From positions 15,488,501-15,552,500 of the forward strand of contig CM052360.1 of NCBI GenBank assembly GCA_028551475.1: a stretch of DNA of 64,000 nucleotides, given 5' to 3'. Made by a program: the position numbers and the translations under genes. Under the pieces are notes generated by a model, which was not told where the DNA came from, did not search any database, and worked only from the letters and a program-made list of their open reading frames with translations. Numbering within the stretch: the first letter of the stretch is position 1; every line of letters starts with the position of its first letter. Positions 20,267-33,184 of this stretch are shown here, piece by piece. The stretch comes from Casuarina equisetifolia (Eukaryota; Streptophyta; Magnoliopsida; Fagales; Casuarinaceae).

Positions 20267-23200
20267 CATAGATTTGGTGCTCTTAATTCTGTAATATCGT
20301 AAGGCCCCATGACTGTCAAGCACAAAGAACCTCCTCTTCCAATCTCCACTGAGAATCTTTTCCTTGTTTGATGGTCTGGACCTAAAATATGAAAACATGC
20401 AAATACAATGATTTTCTTCAATATTAGATACGTTCTATTAAGTTACAGGTTGTAGTAGAAGATTAGAGCTCCAAAAAATGGTAAAAAAGAAATCAAATTC
20501 ATTGCCTGTAACTAAATAGAAGGCAGATAAACCAATTAATCACCTCCCCGTGGCTGGATTGTGTGTTTGCTTCAACATTTCTGTACGAACTCATACCAAC
20601 AGCAAGGCTGCTACTGGTACCTCTGCTGTATGCTTTATGTGGCTAAGAGCTTTTATATTCTCCAGCTCAGTTTGCGTCCTGTACTCCTGAATTCTTCTTG
20701 CAAGTTTATCTTGTTCTACATTTGCCATTTCTTTAGAATGTCGTGTGTATGTTAACACCTAATGTCAGAAACAAGTCAATGTTATTTGAATAGCAGACAA
20801 AACTTGATAGGAAGAAAATTATCTAAGCTGATAAACAAGGGAAACATCACAGCCACACAGTATTTGACATCAAAATTGATACAACCCTGCTTGCTATTTT
20901 ATCACCCCTAGGAAAATTATTAATACTTGCAGTAACAAATAATGAAATTATAATTTAGAGTTGTCTGCTTGAATTGCTAAATATCCCTTTCCATAATTCC
21001 AATCAAATTCCTTCCTAGAGATCATAAAAATAAATAATGGGGTTACAAAGAGAAGCCGCATCCAATATCATATTGCAAGAAGACTTCATGCAATTGATGA
21101 CATTCTTAGCTATACAATGTTACATAAGATAAATCCCAACATATCTCTACCAAAAAGCATAGATTGACTTGATTTTGGATGCTTATTTCTATATTTAACT
21201 CCGCATGAACAGAAATAACAATAAATAAGCGGTTGAGTGGTTCACAATTGATATGCAGTTATTACAATTGATATGAACTGGTGGACAAGTAAAAACAGTT
21301 ATACAGTTCTATGATAAGTACATTCAACAATTATCATTTAGTTAGAAATGAAGCTTAGGATGGTTAGTTGATAGAGACCTACGTGTAACAACTTAAGACA
21401 AATGAAACTCAGTGAAATTCCCCATATAGAGTGCCTTACATATAATCAATATGAAAACATGGTGTATTATATGTATCTTGGTACTTAAACAAAATTAGCA
21501 AATTAAGATGGACCTAATTGTTACATCCCATGGGTGGGACCCTCTAGGGGAGGACTTCTCACACTGGAAGGAAAGTGGGGGTGTTCTAGCCATATAAGTG
21601 GACTTGTCTAATCCTCTCACTAAGGTCAGCCTTTCAAGGATCCCAAGCCTATGACAAATAGTATCAAAGTCAACCAATAAATTGACCAAATGCCTCTACA
21701 CCTAGTGCCTCTTGGAGTTGGCAAGAGGGGCCCAATCACATTGGGAGCCACGGATTTAAGTAAAGGAGAATGTCACATCTCATTTGGGGGGGAGGGGGGA
21801 ACCTTCCAACAGGAGGTTCCTCCTACATCAGGAAGAAAAATGGGGGATCCTAACCATATAAGCAGGCCTGACTATTCCTCTAATAAGGTTGGCTTTTTGG
21901 GAAGGAACCTATGCCCGCAACATAATGGTCAAAAGACCTAATCTTTAATATGCCCATACATTATTAGATTCTAAAAGCATATAATGGATAGTACTTATGG
22001 ATAAGTCATTTCTGTAGAAAAAATTTCAAATTTCACCATAATGAACGCAAATTTCTTTGGTTAACTTAATGCATGCTAAGTTTAGCAATCTAGGGTAAGA
22101 TGTGTAAGGTACAGACCAGACTATGTCAATCACAAACTATTAAGAATCTGTTTAAATGGGCAGTTGGGCTTTTACATCTTCAACATACTAATATATATTA
22201 AAAAGAAAAGTGATAATGGTGATACCTGGTTAAGAAATGGTTCCATTGGGCTCAATAATTCATATCCCTAAAGTAAGAAATCAACTAACTTCAGTCCAAA
22301 AATGGCAAAGAGATTTATGACCAGAAAGTTTAGATTTTACAATAAAATAAGCAGACCAGCTTAAAATATCTCAGATAGGCATCCATCATTGAAGTTATAG
22401 ATTCCAAGAACTTGTATTTCTTCTTTGCTTCAATATTCATGAGGGCATTTACCTTAAGTCAAACCAGAAAGGAAATAGTTGTAAGTGGGATGATAAAAGA
22501 GCAAAAGAAAAGGGACAATCATTACAAATATCCACAGAAGAAAAGGGCATACAAGGTTGAAACGGCTCCTCTCAAATGCCGATTTTGAGTTCTGTAGATC
22601 CTGCCAAAATAAGGCATAGAAAGGAAAATAAGGTCCAATGTTTTGCCACATAAAGGTGCAGACTGGTACAGGATTCTAGGACAAAATATCCTCCAGCCTT
22701 CTCCGGAACAAAAGAGATGCTAAACATGTAAAGATGTAATTTAATAACACTCCACAGTTTTCAAAGTATACTAGTTACCCTTTTCACCATGTATTCAATT
22801 ATACATATCTAAAAATAGTACATATACTGTCACTTTAAAAATCAAACAAATGATCAAAAAATGACAACCAGCAGCGAAATTTATGTAAACAATTTCTACA
22901 ATGCCCAAAGAGCACCTTGCACTATGGACAATTTCACACGTGTCCAATATAAGCAGCCAAGAAGAAAAATGAGAGATGGATCAAGTCCATAGTCTACACT
23001 GCAAATAAGAGGAATCTGAAATCACATGCTGAAGGATGAATAATGCAACAAGTATGTACCAATCATACAAAGATCTTACAAAGAAAGCAATAAGCTCAAC
23101 TATCGAAATCACAGACCCCAGAATGTACAAATATTCCAGTCTCTCCAAATAAGCTGATACAGCAAAGAGCGACTGCATTCCAAATAAAGCTGATACAATG

Positions 23201-25690
23201 TTGACAAATAGGGGTCCAAATGTGGCAAACCTCCTAACCCTTCAAGTTATGACCAGTTTAACCTTAGAAGTAGAGAAGGTAAAAGATCATAACCTAAACA
23301 AGATTGCCAAAGAATTATGAAATGGTCAGCCATCTCATATAATCCTTTACTAATTCTTTTTCAGGAAAAATAACATCAAATGAGACTGTTGTCATCAGAG
23401 GGTGGTGTGGCCCAAAGAGGCCAGGTTGTGCATGCAGGGGTGGATAATTTAGCGTACAAGCAACTGGCCAACTAGAGAAAAATTTTGTGGTGGGGAGGAG
23501 AAGATGCATTATAGGGAAGATATGTCAACCTGTCATATGATCCCAATGCTGAAACGCCAGGATGATTGATTGCCCCATAAACCAAGAGCTGCAGTGAAAA
23601 GAGGTCATATGTGCTGCAACAGAAACATTACAGGCTTGTACCGTGTTATATAGGAGGGAAGGCTCTTTCAGGTGCACAGAAGGAGGAAAAAAATACCCTG
23701 ATTGCGTCCATGTCACAGTGTGCATAAAGCAATGATCTGTGGTATCAACTTTCACAATTACTAGTGTTGTCCGAGAAGAGTTGGAAGCTGTGGGATTATG
23801 AAGACAATCAAATCTCTACCCCACAAAGTTAAGCCTGTTTTGGAGACCATTTACCAAACATAGCCAAGCTCATAAGTGTCACAAACCTAGCTTATGTGAG
23901 CTTGCATTTGTGGAAAGATTTGGTTGTAGCACTAGAGTGAGTAAGATTTTGTTATAAGCATGCCACCTTACATGGAACCAATTCGCTTGAGCATTAACCT
24001 TTATTCAAGTCATCTACCACACTTAAGCATACCACCCTTCCAAAGAGAAACTACCACTAGACTATTATAGTGCCCCATAGTAGGAAAATTTACCAGTGTT
24101 GTAAAGCTTTTAAAAGAATCCATGAAACAACCCTTGAAGAGAGAGATCATACTCCCATGTGCTTGAGATTAGTCATAATGGATATTTTCTGTTCAAAAAG
24201 TTAGATGAGCTACTGATGCCAGAACAAGTACAAAGCATACCTCTTCTAGTTCTGCAACAATTTCTTCCCGTGTACTTTTCTTCAAAGACAAGCTTTTCTC
24301 AGGCCTAGCAAAAGAGAACCACATATAGACCTACATGATTCATATACGTAAATTCTATGAAATGCAACCAAATATTTAAGAAACACAGAAGAAAGATTAT
24401 GTTCATATGGAAAATTCTCAAGGCAAGAAATCAACAATCCAAAACATAAAGATAAGATGAGGAGCCTGAATCCCAAAGTATGGTTTTCAGCTCCCATGAT
24501 TTTCCATTTTGTTAAAGATTCATCTATTGGTAAACCACCCATAAGCACCGCCACAGGCTTAAAGGTACTGCCAATCCTCCCGTGCCAATTAAAAGCACCT
24601 AAGAGATTTAATCTAATGTCTTGAATTAGAACACATGAAACACTGAAGCTCCCAAGTTACTCAAAAAGGTAATAAAAGCAATCCACCAACTCTGTTCTGT
24701 CTTCATGCGCTCTCTCCAACAGACACCATAGAATTACATAGCCTCCACTCCGCAGTGATTAGAATGGAATGACAGGTCAAGAAAAGAAAGAAATGAAAAG
24801 TTTTAGGCAAGTTGGATAAATGAAGAAGTAATATGAGAATTTGGCAAAGATGTACAAGGCAACTGGCTTGGACTTTCCCACAGCTTTTGAAGGCCTTCAA
24901 GGTCCTTAAGTCACGTTTGAAGAAAATTCCTTCAAATTATGAGATAAGAAGAAATATATTTTCTAGAAACCTAATTTCTGCCACACTCATAAACCAGCAT
25001 TTTAGAAGGGCTTAACCAACCTATCCTAGTTGCATCTTCAACAATTTTACTTCTATTCCCAGGACTACTAAAAGAACAATCTCCTACCACAGTTCTTATT
25101 TTGTTTTTCATAATTTCCAAATCAATTAAACCAAAAAAAAAAAAAGATAAAAATAATTTCAAAAAGTGGCAACATGTACATTCAAGAAAACACTTCTCGC
25201 ACATAATACCCACTTCTCCCTCAACACAAAACCAAACACAGGTGCATTCTTGGATCCTCCAGTGTTGCAATACTACATTCATGGGAATAACAAATATGAG
25301 ATGATATCTAAAACTACAGAGATATATACTCAAAGGCCAATTATAAAGTTAGCAGGTTTGAAGGGGAGAAGACGATGATATATTTAACAGATCAGAGAAG
25401 CACCAAAAATGAAATGCATCTGAACAACTATGGGAAATATATTAACAGACTAGTAGCACAATGGTTGGCTACTAGTTGCCTAGAACCTAGGTCCTAGATT
25501 CCAAATCTCATTTACCTAATAAAAAAATTATAGGGAACTCTTGTACTAAAACCATCATTTTGAACATTTTCTTGTATTACTATTTTCATAGACCAATTAA
25601 AAGATTCATTCAAGAAGGTTCCAATGGTGTATACAATACCCGATCATAAGCCTGCATAGCTTTGTCAAAGCGTAGACGAGACTCCTACAA
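20267..25690 (-). pseudogene. ARF-GAP AGD-type gene fragment: BAR domain and start of PH domain only
   Basis: AGD1-4 proteins couple a BAR membrane-curvature domain, a PH domain, an ArfGAP zinc finger and ankyrin repeats. Minus-strand exons in order: 25,639-25,690 (ESRLRFDKAMQAYDR); 24,242-24,306 (EKSLSLKKSTREEIVAELEE); 22,559-22,606 (DLQNSKSAFERSRFNL); 22,362-22,452 (VNALMNIEAKKKYKFLES, MMDAYLRYFKL); 22,229-22,271 (GYELLSPMEPFLNQ); about 20,548-20,757 (SKEMANVEQDKLARRIQEYR); and 20,267-20,381 (LSGDWKRRFFVLDSHGALRY). All have good splice sites. The 20.5-20.76 exon switches frame after ELENIKAL: the expected GMSSYRNVEANTQSSHG continues one base out. The N-terminal BAR exons, rest of PH, ArfGAP finger and ankyrins are absent. 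The fragment ends in an intron at the 20,255/20,256 junction, and its other end lies before 27,040. Confidence 0.85.
21515..21945. repeat. Two diverged copies of an unidentified interspersed repeat
   Basis: Two GC-richer blocks in the AGD intron share an order of motifs. Block 1 (about 21,520-21,640) has ACATCCCATGGGTGGG, AAAGTGGGGGT and CTAGCCATATAAG. Block 2 (about 21,768-21,935) has TCACATCTCATTTGGGGG, AAAATGGGGGATCCTA and ACCATATAAGCAGG. Both then have TCCTCT(C/A)A(C/T)TAAGGT. The pattern is like a short plant retroposon or head-to-tail dimer, but I cannot name a family and see no clear tail. Confidence 0.4.
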
Positions 25691-25699
25691 TGTAAGGGT

Positions 25700-27035
25700 A
25701 GGCATGTAAGAAAAACACATTGTGAAAAACTTTCAAGAGTTATTTCTCAATGCCCATCACTAGTTTTCATAACCAAAAAAAAAAAAAAAAAGAAAAAAAA
25801 TGAGGTCTCATTCCATAGGATAAATGATCAGGAAGCTCAAGTGAGGAAAAATAAAGTAAAAATTTAAGGACTCACCACTAGAATTTCCACCACATTAGTG
25901 AGAAAGGGAATCCAAAAAGCACATAACATCCAATAAATTTTAAGGATTAGTGTAATGTTTGCTAAGGGAGGGGATTATATCTTCCAATTTCCTATATCCT
26001 AGTGACAAAGAACACCATGGAGGTTAACCTACAGATGAGGTGCATGATGCATGATAGAATGAAGACATCAAGTTTGGATTGTCATTGAGAGTGCTGCTAT
26101 CTATGTTTTTAGTGTTGCAAGAGGCAAGAAGTAGGAATACCAACACCATGGTGAGACTCACATCAATTTAATATTAACATAAGCATTGTGCGAAATCATT
26201 GAATAGGGCAGATTTCCAAGTAAATGCAGCAAACAAGGATTGTTAAGACATACTTATGAATCCAAACCATGACATCAATCCCAGCAAACCTACCAGCTGA
26301 TAGAGCAAGAAGGCAAGATAAGGCTACTTGGTAGATTGTTGTGACATACCCTCTCTTATCTTAAAGCTTTACTCTTGATATTATGTTACAAATTGGGATA
26401 TTTGTGACATAAAGCCAACTATATAAATTGTATTTTTGATGCTAATGTAAACAACAAGCTAGCAAAATAAGAAACCTTAAATTTTGGGTGCTCTTTCCAC
26501 CAGTTCCTTTGTTTCTTTTGCAAAAGAAGAAACCTTAATTCTGGGTCCTCTTACAACCAGTTCCTCTCTTTCTTTTTTATCTTTCTTCTTTTTTGACAAG
26601 TTCTCCAAATTGATATAGTGCAAAGATCTTAAATTCAAATTTTGATCTCAACGTCTACATGTCCAAAAGTATTTCACTTGACTGTCTATGGCTCCACTGC
26701 CAATGCTCCGGGTAGAAGTTCTGTATAGATGTATCACCATGCTACATTTGTGAAATTTAAGTTCATGGTTGGAATTTGAATCTTAGGCAATAATTATGGT
26801 AATTTGTCTAGATCATGAAATTAGTAACTTTACTTAATGGGTCAATGCATTCAGGATGCGTAGCAACATACTGCCATGGCAATATGTTCTATAAATCATT
26901 CTCTACTAAAATGAATCTCCTAATACAAACTCCAAAAAGATTGTAGTGGTGAGGGAAACGTAACAAAAACTTGAAATGTTGATGATGTTAATCCACTAAC
27001 AGGTACAATTATATTTGGGAAACTACATAGAGTGT
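25700..27035. other. No gene recognised between AGD fragment and RNase H modules
   Basis: AT-rich, short ORFs only, an interrupted poly-A run near 25,773-25,800. I looked for the missing upstream AGD exons (YKEVLRSQVEHMLNDRL type) on the minus strand and did not find them. Confidence 0.5.
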
Positions 27036-27083
27036 AGTTAAAAGCAATAGAGGAAGGGCTTCATAATGCATTGAAGAATAGAC
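27036..27083 (+). pseudogene. Short RNase H-module scrap
   Basis: About 45 bp reading AIEEGLHNALKNRQA, closely similar to AIEEGIQHALKNRQP in the full module 600 bp downstream. It lies immediately before the 5' part of module copy 2. It is a detached piece of an ORF and implies a further rearranged copy here. Confidence 0.6.
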
Positions 27084-27089
27084 AAGCTC

Positions 27090-28680
27090 TTTGATTGTTG
27101 TCTTTGCGATTTGTTGTCTCTTTGCTTGCTTGATTTGCTCTTTGATTGCTATCTCTCTCCGATATGCAGAAAGCCCACTGCCCGCTATTAGGGCTGCTCT
27201 CCATCTTCCTCCCCACTCTCCTACATTGCCAGTATGTTCCGGTAGGCTTCGCTTGTATATTCTTTTTCATTTTTCCTTTGTTAGTTTACTGCCTTTTTTC
27301 TCTATTTCAATTATTCTTGTTTGGTATTTCTTTTCCTAAGAACAAAACCTAAAGTCAAAATTGGAAAGTATACACCAGCTAACAGAACTAATACAAGGAA
27401 TTTTTCCCAACAACACAACCAAACAACAAAATGGGGGAATCAAGGACGATATAGGAGTAGCCTTCTCAACCTAAATATTGGACCAACCTGTAAATGGGAA
27501 CCACCAAAACCAGGATGGGTGAAGCTGAATACTGATGGTTCGGTGACACCCAGAAGATCAGGTGGTGGTGGGTTGTTTCGGGACGACTTTGGTAGACCCA
27601 GGTGTGCTTATATTTTTAATACAAATGTTCGGGATAGTTTCTTGGTTGAATTAGAAGCAATAGAGGAAGGGATTCAGCATGCATTGAAGAACAGACAACC
27701 CATCTATAAAAAGGCAATCCCTTGTGTGAAACATATCTAGAAACTCATAAAGCAGTTTGCTCATAGTGTTTCTCATTCATGGTGTGACACCAATGGAGCA
27801 GTTGATCACTTTTCAAAACTGGCTTTGGATAATGCCTCTATGGTTTTGCGGCCCAAAGATTTTCAAAGTATCCTTTTGAGAATCATTGATGATGATGCGA
27901 AAGGAAAAATCTGTCGTAGAGGGTCCAATGAAGTTTTATGTTGGAAACCAAAGCCATGATTGCAGCAAATCACAAGCATTAGGAAATTTTTGTGTATTTT
28001 TTAGCCATGTAGGGATATTTTTGTGTGTATCTTTTAGCCATGTAGAGATCTTTTTTTGTGTATCTTTTAGCCATGTAGGCTTGGAGGCTTTGACCAAAAG
28101 CTGTACAAATTTCATTGGATTGGTCATATGTGATTAATGGTGCTGCATTGTTTTTTAAGGTTACACTGGTGCTCTCTCTCTGTAGGATTACATGAAGTGA
28201 CTTCATAATTTTGTATTATCATAATATTCTCAATGGCCTTATCGCCATTATTCTGGAATTTAATGGTCAAGTTACCCTCCACACACCATCCATTTGTACA
28301 CCCTCCATCTGCACTCCGTCCATCTGCACACCATAAATGGTTTGTTTTCAAGTGGATCCCATGACCTCATTTGCACTACAATTAGGGGTCACAACTTTTG
28401 TGGTTGAAGATACAAGGGTTGCTAGACAAAGGTGAGCCTCTTCATGCCTTTATTTGTTAGTTAGAATATCATCCTTGTTTGAAATTACCGATGAATCTAT
28501 GGTAGATAACATCTCTCAAATTGTTGAAACATAGCAGCTAGCTCATGTTCTTGGCATTCAATCTATGGTGGACATAGGTTGTTCTTGTTGCTTCTATCAT
28601 AAGCAAGTATGGTAAAGGTGAGTTTTGTGCTTGTCAATTATAGGTTTTCTTTTGGTTGATGATCAAAAAATCTTAATTAC
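27090..28680 (+). mobile_element. RNase H module, copy 2, carrying delta-COP exon 1
   Basis: Same order as copy 1 but on the plus strand. It has a GATTTGCTGTCTCTC-like 5' part with one unit each of the 58- and 86-bp repeats, then the RNase H ORF from about 27,321. That ORF contains WVKLNTDGSV and VELEAIEEGIQHAL but lacks about 27 residues including the WVESD Asp, and then meets a stop. Later residues (HSWCDTN, DHFSKLALDNASMVL, EVLCWKPKP) follow. Next come TAGCCATGTAGG repeats, the 15-bp minisatellite, and VVLVASIISKYGK at 28,578-28,617 with a GTGAG donor. It ends near 28,680 where an inverted partial copy begins. Not coding-competent. Confidence 0.75.
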
Positions 28681-28689
28681 ACAAAAAAA

Positions 28690-29548
28690 ATCCCTATATG
28701 GCTAAAAGATACACACACAAAGATCCCTAAATGGCTAAAAGATACACCAAAAAAAATCCCTACTTGTCTAAAACATACACAAAAATTTCCTAATGCCTGT
28801 AACTTGCGGCAATCATGACTTCAATTTCCAACATAAAACTTTACTAGACCCTCCATGATAGATTTTTCCTTCCGCATCATCATCAAGATTCTCAAAAGGG
28901 TACTTTGAAAATCTTTGGGCCACAAAACCATAGAAGCATTATCCAAAGTCAATTTTGAAAGGTGATCAGCTACTCTATTGATTTCACGCCATGAATGAGA
29001 AACACTACTTTAGGCAAACTGTTCTAGGAGATTTTGGATATGTTTCACACAAGGGGCTGCCTTTTTACAAATGGGTTGTCTGCTCCTGATGCTTTACACG
29101 ACACTCAGGAAATTAGACCCAACCCATATTTGTTTAAATTTCAGATTCAATGCATGTTGAAGCCCTTCCTTTATTGCTTTTAATTCAACCAAGAAAGTAT
29201 CCCGAACCTGTGTATTAAAAATGTAAGCACATATGGATTTACCAGAGTTGTCCCGAAACAATCCACCACACCTGATCTTCTGGGTGTCACCGAACCATCA
29301 ATATTTAGCTTCACCCATCTCGATTTTGGTGGTTCCCATTTACAAGTTGGTCCAATATTTAGGTTGAAAATGCTACTCTTATATCCTCCTCGATTCCCCC
29401 ATTTTATTGTTTGGCTACCTTGTTGGGAAAAATTCCTTGTATTAGTTCTGTTTACTGGTCCATACTTTCCCATTTTGACTCTAGGTTTTGTTCTTAAGAA
29501 AAGAAATACCAAACAAGAATAATTGAAATAAAGAAAAAAAAAAAGGCG
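28690..29548 (-). mobile_element. RNase H module, copy 3, partial and inverted
   Basis: Minus-strand sequence matching the RNase H ORF (MGKYGPVNRTNTRNFSQQ, TCKWEPPKSRWVKLNIDGSV, near 29,220-29,480) and its 3' part with TAGCCATATAGGG-type repeats. The first catalytic Asp context is NIDGS. The frame breaks after CFGTTL, and later ORF parts (LLGQF-, HSWRE-like) are in other frames. The delta-COP-carrying end is missing. It lies tail to tail with copy 2. Confidence 0.75.
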
Positions 29549-30375
29549 GAGACATGGTCGGGATCGTCGACACATGGCCAACACCTAATGCCACAGACAA
29601 TGGCCATTAGCGGCTCACCGACGGCTAGCTCTGGATTAAACTAGATCGGGTCGAAATCAGAAAACCCAATTCAACCAGTTCTGTGTCTGACCGACTGGTT
29701 CTCTAGCCAGTTGAGATCCTCTGAAGACAATTGAGATCCTCTGAAGACAATTGACCTCCAACGACACAAAAGGCAATGGACGAAGGTCTCTAGAGGCCTG
29801 ACCCGATTCGGGTCAATTTGGGTCGGGTACAAACCGATCACAAAACCAATGTTTCCGTCGGTCTTGGTATCGGCAAAAACGTCACACCATGTTGGTCCCG
29901 AATCTAGCCTCAAACTGTCACTGTGGCCAATGGTTAAGCTCAGATCTAGCTCGAAGTGGAGAATGAAACCCACTACTAAAAATCCCATTTTTGAGCTCAA
30001 AATCTCAATTTTTAACTCGTTTTCTTCTCTAGATTGATGCTAAGATAGCTCCGATACCATTATTAAAAAATATGGCCTCAACAGAGGCTGTTTATGGGAT
30101 CAAAACATCAACCAAGGAGAAACTAGTGGGTTTTGAAATACAATACATAATATAGTTAGAAAACATACTGCACTTCTCCATTCCTTCAACTTCAGGTAGG
30201 CCCTCGTTTTCATCTCTATTCTCTTCCTAGCTCGATGAGGCAGCCAAAGCTACTACTTAACGGGAGAGTGGATTGTGGATTGCAAGGGCTCTCTCACTCA
30301 GTCTCAAAGAGAAGATGTAGTGTTGTGTTTGTTTTGTGAACAAGCATGTTGCCTTTTAACCAAGTAGAGGATGAG
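29549..30375 (-). mobile_element. Possible LTR-element scrap (end of LTR, primer site, leader)
   Basis: On the minus strand TGGTATCGGAGC near 30,044-30,056 resembles the methionine-tRNA primer site of plant LTR elements. Leader-like sequence follows toward 29,549, and a stretch with ACTGAGTGAGAGAGCC before it could be LTR. No coding domain, second LTR or target duplication is seen. A 21-bp GAGATCCTCTGAAGACAATT unit is doubled near 29,715-29,755. Broken fossil, family uncertain (Copia-like at best). Confidence 0.35.
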
Positions 30376-30381
30376 TAATTT

Positions 30382-31631
30382 GGATCAGTGATTTGCAATT
30401 GATTGCATGTCTTCCTTTTATGCTATATGGATGATAGTTGGCCCATATGCATGCAGTGTTTGTTACCGATTTAGTCTGTTTCTACATCCTTCAAAGTGTT
30501 GAAGATTAGATGTTCTTTAATCAATATGTGTGTTAGCATTTTGATCTTGGAGTTTCAAAATTTGAGCTATTTGATGTTATTGTGCGTTCTTCATCTCATA
30601 TTGACATAGCTATTTTTCGCACTTCAATGGTTACTTGCTGGGTTGTGACAATATCTTTGCTTGTATTTGCAATCTTTGCAGCTACGCCATATCAAGCATG
30701 AGATTGCCCAGTGTGACAACGAAATTCTTAAGTTCTTAAATGGTATGTTTTCCTCCAAGCATTCTCGTTTTTCCATTTATTACTTTGTTATTAATTTTTC
30801 TTGGATGAGTAGAACACTCCCAATTAGATGCTTGCAATACAAGAGGATCTAAATTTTAATTACTCTGGAAGTGGACAATTCTTGTGTAATGCACTGGTGT
30901 TGGGTCCAAGTTACAAGTTATATGCACTCATGACTGTAAGTGGATAGAAAATCACAACTTCCGGACTTAGATTAAGCTAAAAGTAGTGCCCTTGAAATGT
31001 CGGTTGAGTTCCCCATATGAGGATCTTGGTATCTAAATCATGGGTTTAGGACATTCTAATTCTTGATATGTAGAGAAGAATATTTAAAAGGTACTATACA
31101 ACCATAATTTTGGAACATTGGATGCTTCCTTTGATGGTTGGTATGCAACCTCGGTGTAAAACCAATTCTACATTATCAAAATCTCTTTGTTTGTAGAAGT
31201 TAAATTACAGATTTTCCATGCTGAATGTTGTTGTATATACTTGTACATGGTTAAGATTTGTATGAATTGTCAAAGTCATTAAATGCCTAATCTTAACCCC
31301 TTTCTGGCTTAGTTTTTGGACTATATCCTTATTAAATGGGTTAAACACAATTGAAACTCACAATTAGTCATACCAACAAATCAAAACTGAAGATTATTTA
31401 TATCATATTCAGCATCGTAGATGAATAGGTTACAGTTTATTATTTTAAATGAGTAGGATATGCTGCCTGTGAGTTTAGGAATCCTCTTGAGGCCTGTATT
31501 TTCTAAAGCTTGTAACTTTCAAATGAGTAGTGATATGCTTATATATTTGTGTTCTTCTTGTTATGATAGACAGTACAAAATGTGGTGTAGAAGGTTGTAC
31601 TGACGTATGTATTAGAACTAGTGCCCAAACA
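30382..31631 (+). repeat. Duplicated gene segment, second copy
   Basis: Direct-orientation copy of 19,014-20,255. It includes the exon LRHIKHEIAQCDNEILKFLN (30,682-30,743), with AG acceptor and GGTATG donor, and the introns. It joins directly to the continuation of the interrupted last exon. Confidence 0.9.
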
Positions 31632-31823
31632 AGTACTCATCAGCAACATGAAGATCAACAATTACCTCAACACTTCAAGAGGAAAATATTTTCAGCAGAT
31701 GTTCTCAATGTTAAAAATCCATGCCATGCAAGTATTATTATTGATTCTGATACAAGCATTAAAGTGTATATTATATTGGGTGACCTTGAAAGGTCACTCA
31801 AATCATTTGTCATGCCAAATTGA
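31570..31823 (+). pseudogene. Displaced 3' exon of the uncharacterised plus-strand gene
   Basis: After a GATAG acceptor the frame reads CGVEGCTDVCIRTSAQTS, then LPQHFKRKIFSADVLNVKNP, and ends at a stop near 31,823 (SFVMPN). The first part equals the exon cut at 20,255. The QHFKRK...NVKNPC segment fits what I recall of the C-terminal half of this family, which normally continues to a dsRNA-binding-like end not visible here. The tail after NVKNPCHA looks unlike the family and may be read-through. Probably the stranded 3' end of the gene at 8.9-20.3 kb. Confidence 0.6.
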
Positions 31824-31829
31824 TGGGTG

Positions 31830-33184
31830 TTGTACTTAACCATGTGTAGAGATTATTTTTGGGTGTGTACAACGTATTAGAAAGATGATGAAAATGCTTT
31901 ATTAGACACCTAGATATATGTAATGTGAAATATATGGACTATAAACTCTTGTGGTTAGTGACTATATCTTATGAGGCTCTTCTAGACTCCATGTTGTTGC
32001 TGGAGAAGTTATGTACTACAGCTTATGGATATCATGAATGTACTAAGCATGAACTATAGAGAATGTAAGTAAGTGTAAAGATTCTAGCAAAGTGCCCCTT
32101 TTAGAGGGATTTTTTCAACAAAACAAGACTTACACAAAGTTACAGAACAATGTGTCCTAAAAACTTGAATCATTCGTACGTGACAACCAATGCATGCTAA
32201 ATGTTAAAGCAATAATTCCAACACTACCTTTATATCACGTGCCATTAGATGCCTAGGATTATCGTCCCATGGTGAATAGTAGTAGATGGAACAATGTCTT
32301 TACATGCTGGAGCAGTTTAATAGTGCATTAAGTGCGCTGAAGTTGAAAGTGTATGAAAGCAACAAGAGTTTAAAAAGGAAGATGTAAGCATGAAGGTTGG
32401 GCTTCTCATATTGTCTTGTTTAAGCATTTGCGAGCCTTGTATTTCGTGTGAAATTTAGTAGTGCACCTGATTGGGACTCAAATATGTGGTAACAACTCCT
32501 GGACCTCTGAAGTTGTTGCTAAACTTTGTTTAGAAAATTTGTAGTTGTTTTCGTGCACAAGAAATGTGTGCTAGAGCGCCATAAGGCCATAAGTTATGGT
32601 GGATTTGTTTAAGCAAGAAATTATTGGCAGTAGTATTAGATAAAATATTTGATGATTGTATTATAGTTTTTGCAGGAGAAATTTAGACATTGACACAAAT
32701 AGGTTCAACATCAAACCAAATCATTTCTTATTCATAAATGATCCGAATTGATCAAGGAGTTTAAGACATCAATTACTACTAGAGAATAATAGGATATTTT
32801 TTACAGTTTAGAATGACCTTTGCAGCCATAGAATGCAGAAGAATTTTATTAAAAATCATAGGGAATGGTCCAATTCAAGCCTGTATTTCGTTTAGAGAAA
32901 CAACCTTTTGTTTAAAGATTAGCCATAAGTATTCACCCTTAGTCTATACGTATATTCTATCCTTTCAAGGCTTTTAGAACCAAGCAAGCCTTGGAATGAA
33001 ATCGGTCAAAAAACATTTGGCCAGAATGAAATCTATCAAGTAACTTAAGCTTGTGTAATAAAAACAATCAACTAACTCCTTGGAATGCGTAAATACGTAG
33101 AACTCAAATTAAATAATAAAGTCAAAAAATCATAATCAAAGCACATATGAAAGGATAAATTACTCAAGAAAAATTAGAAAAGTT
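31830..33184. other. No gene recognised
   Basis: AT-rich, short ORFs only, no splice-flanked conserved exon on either strand. Confidence 0.5.
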
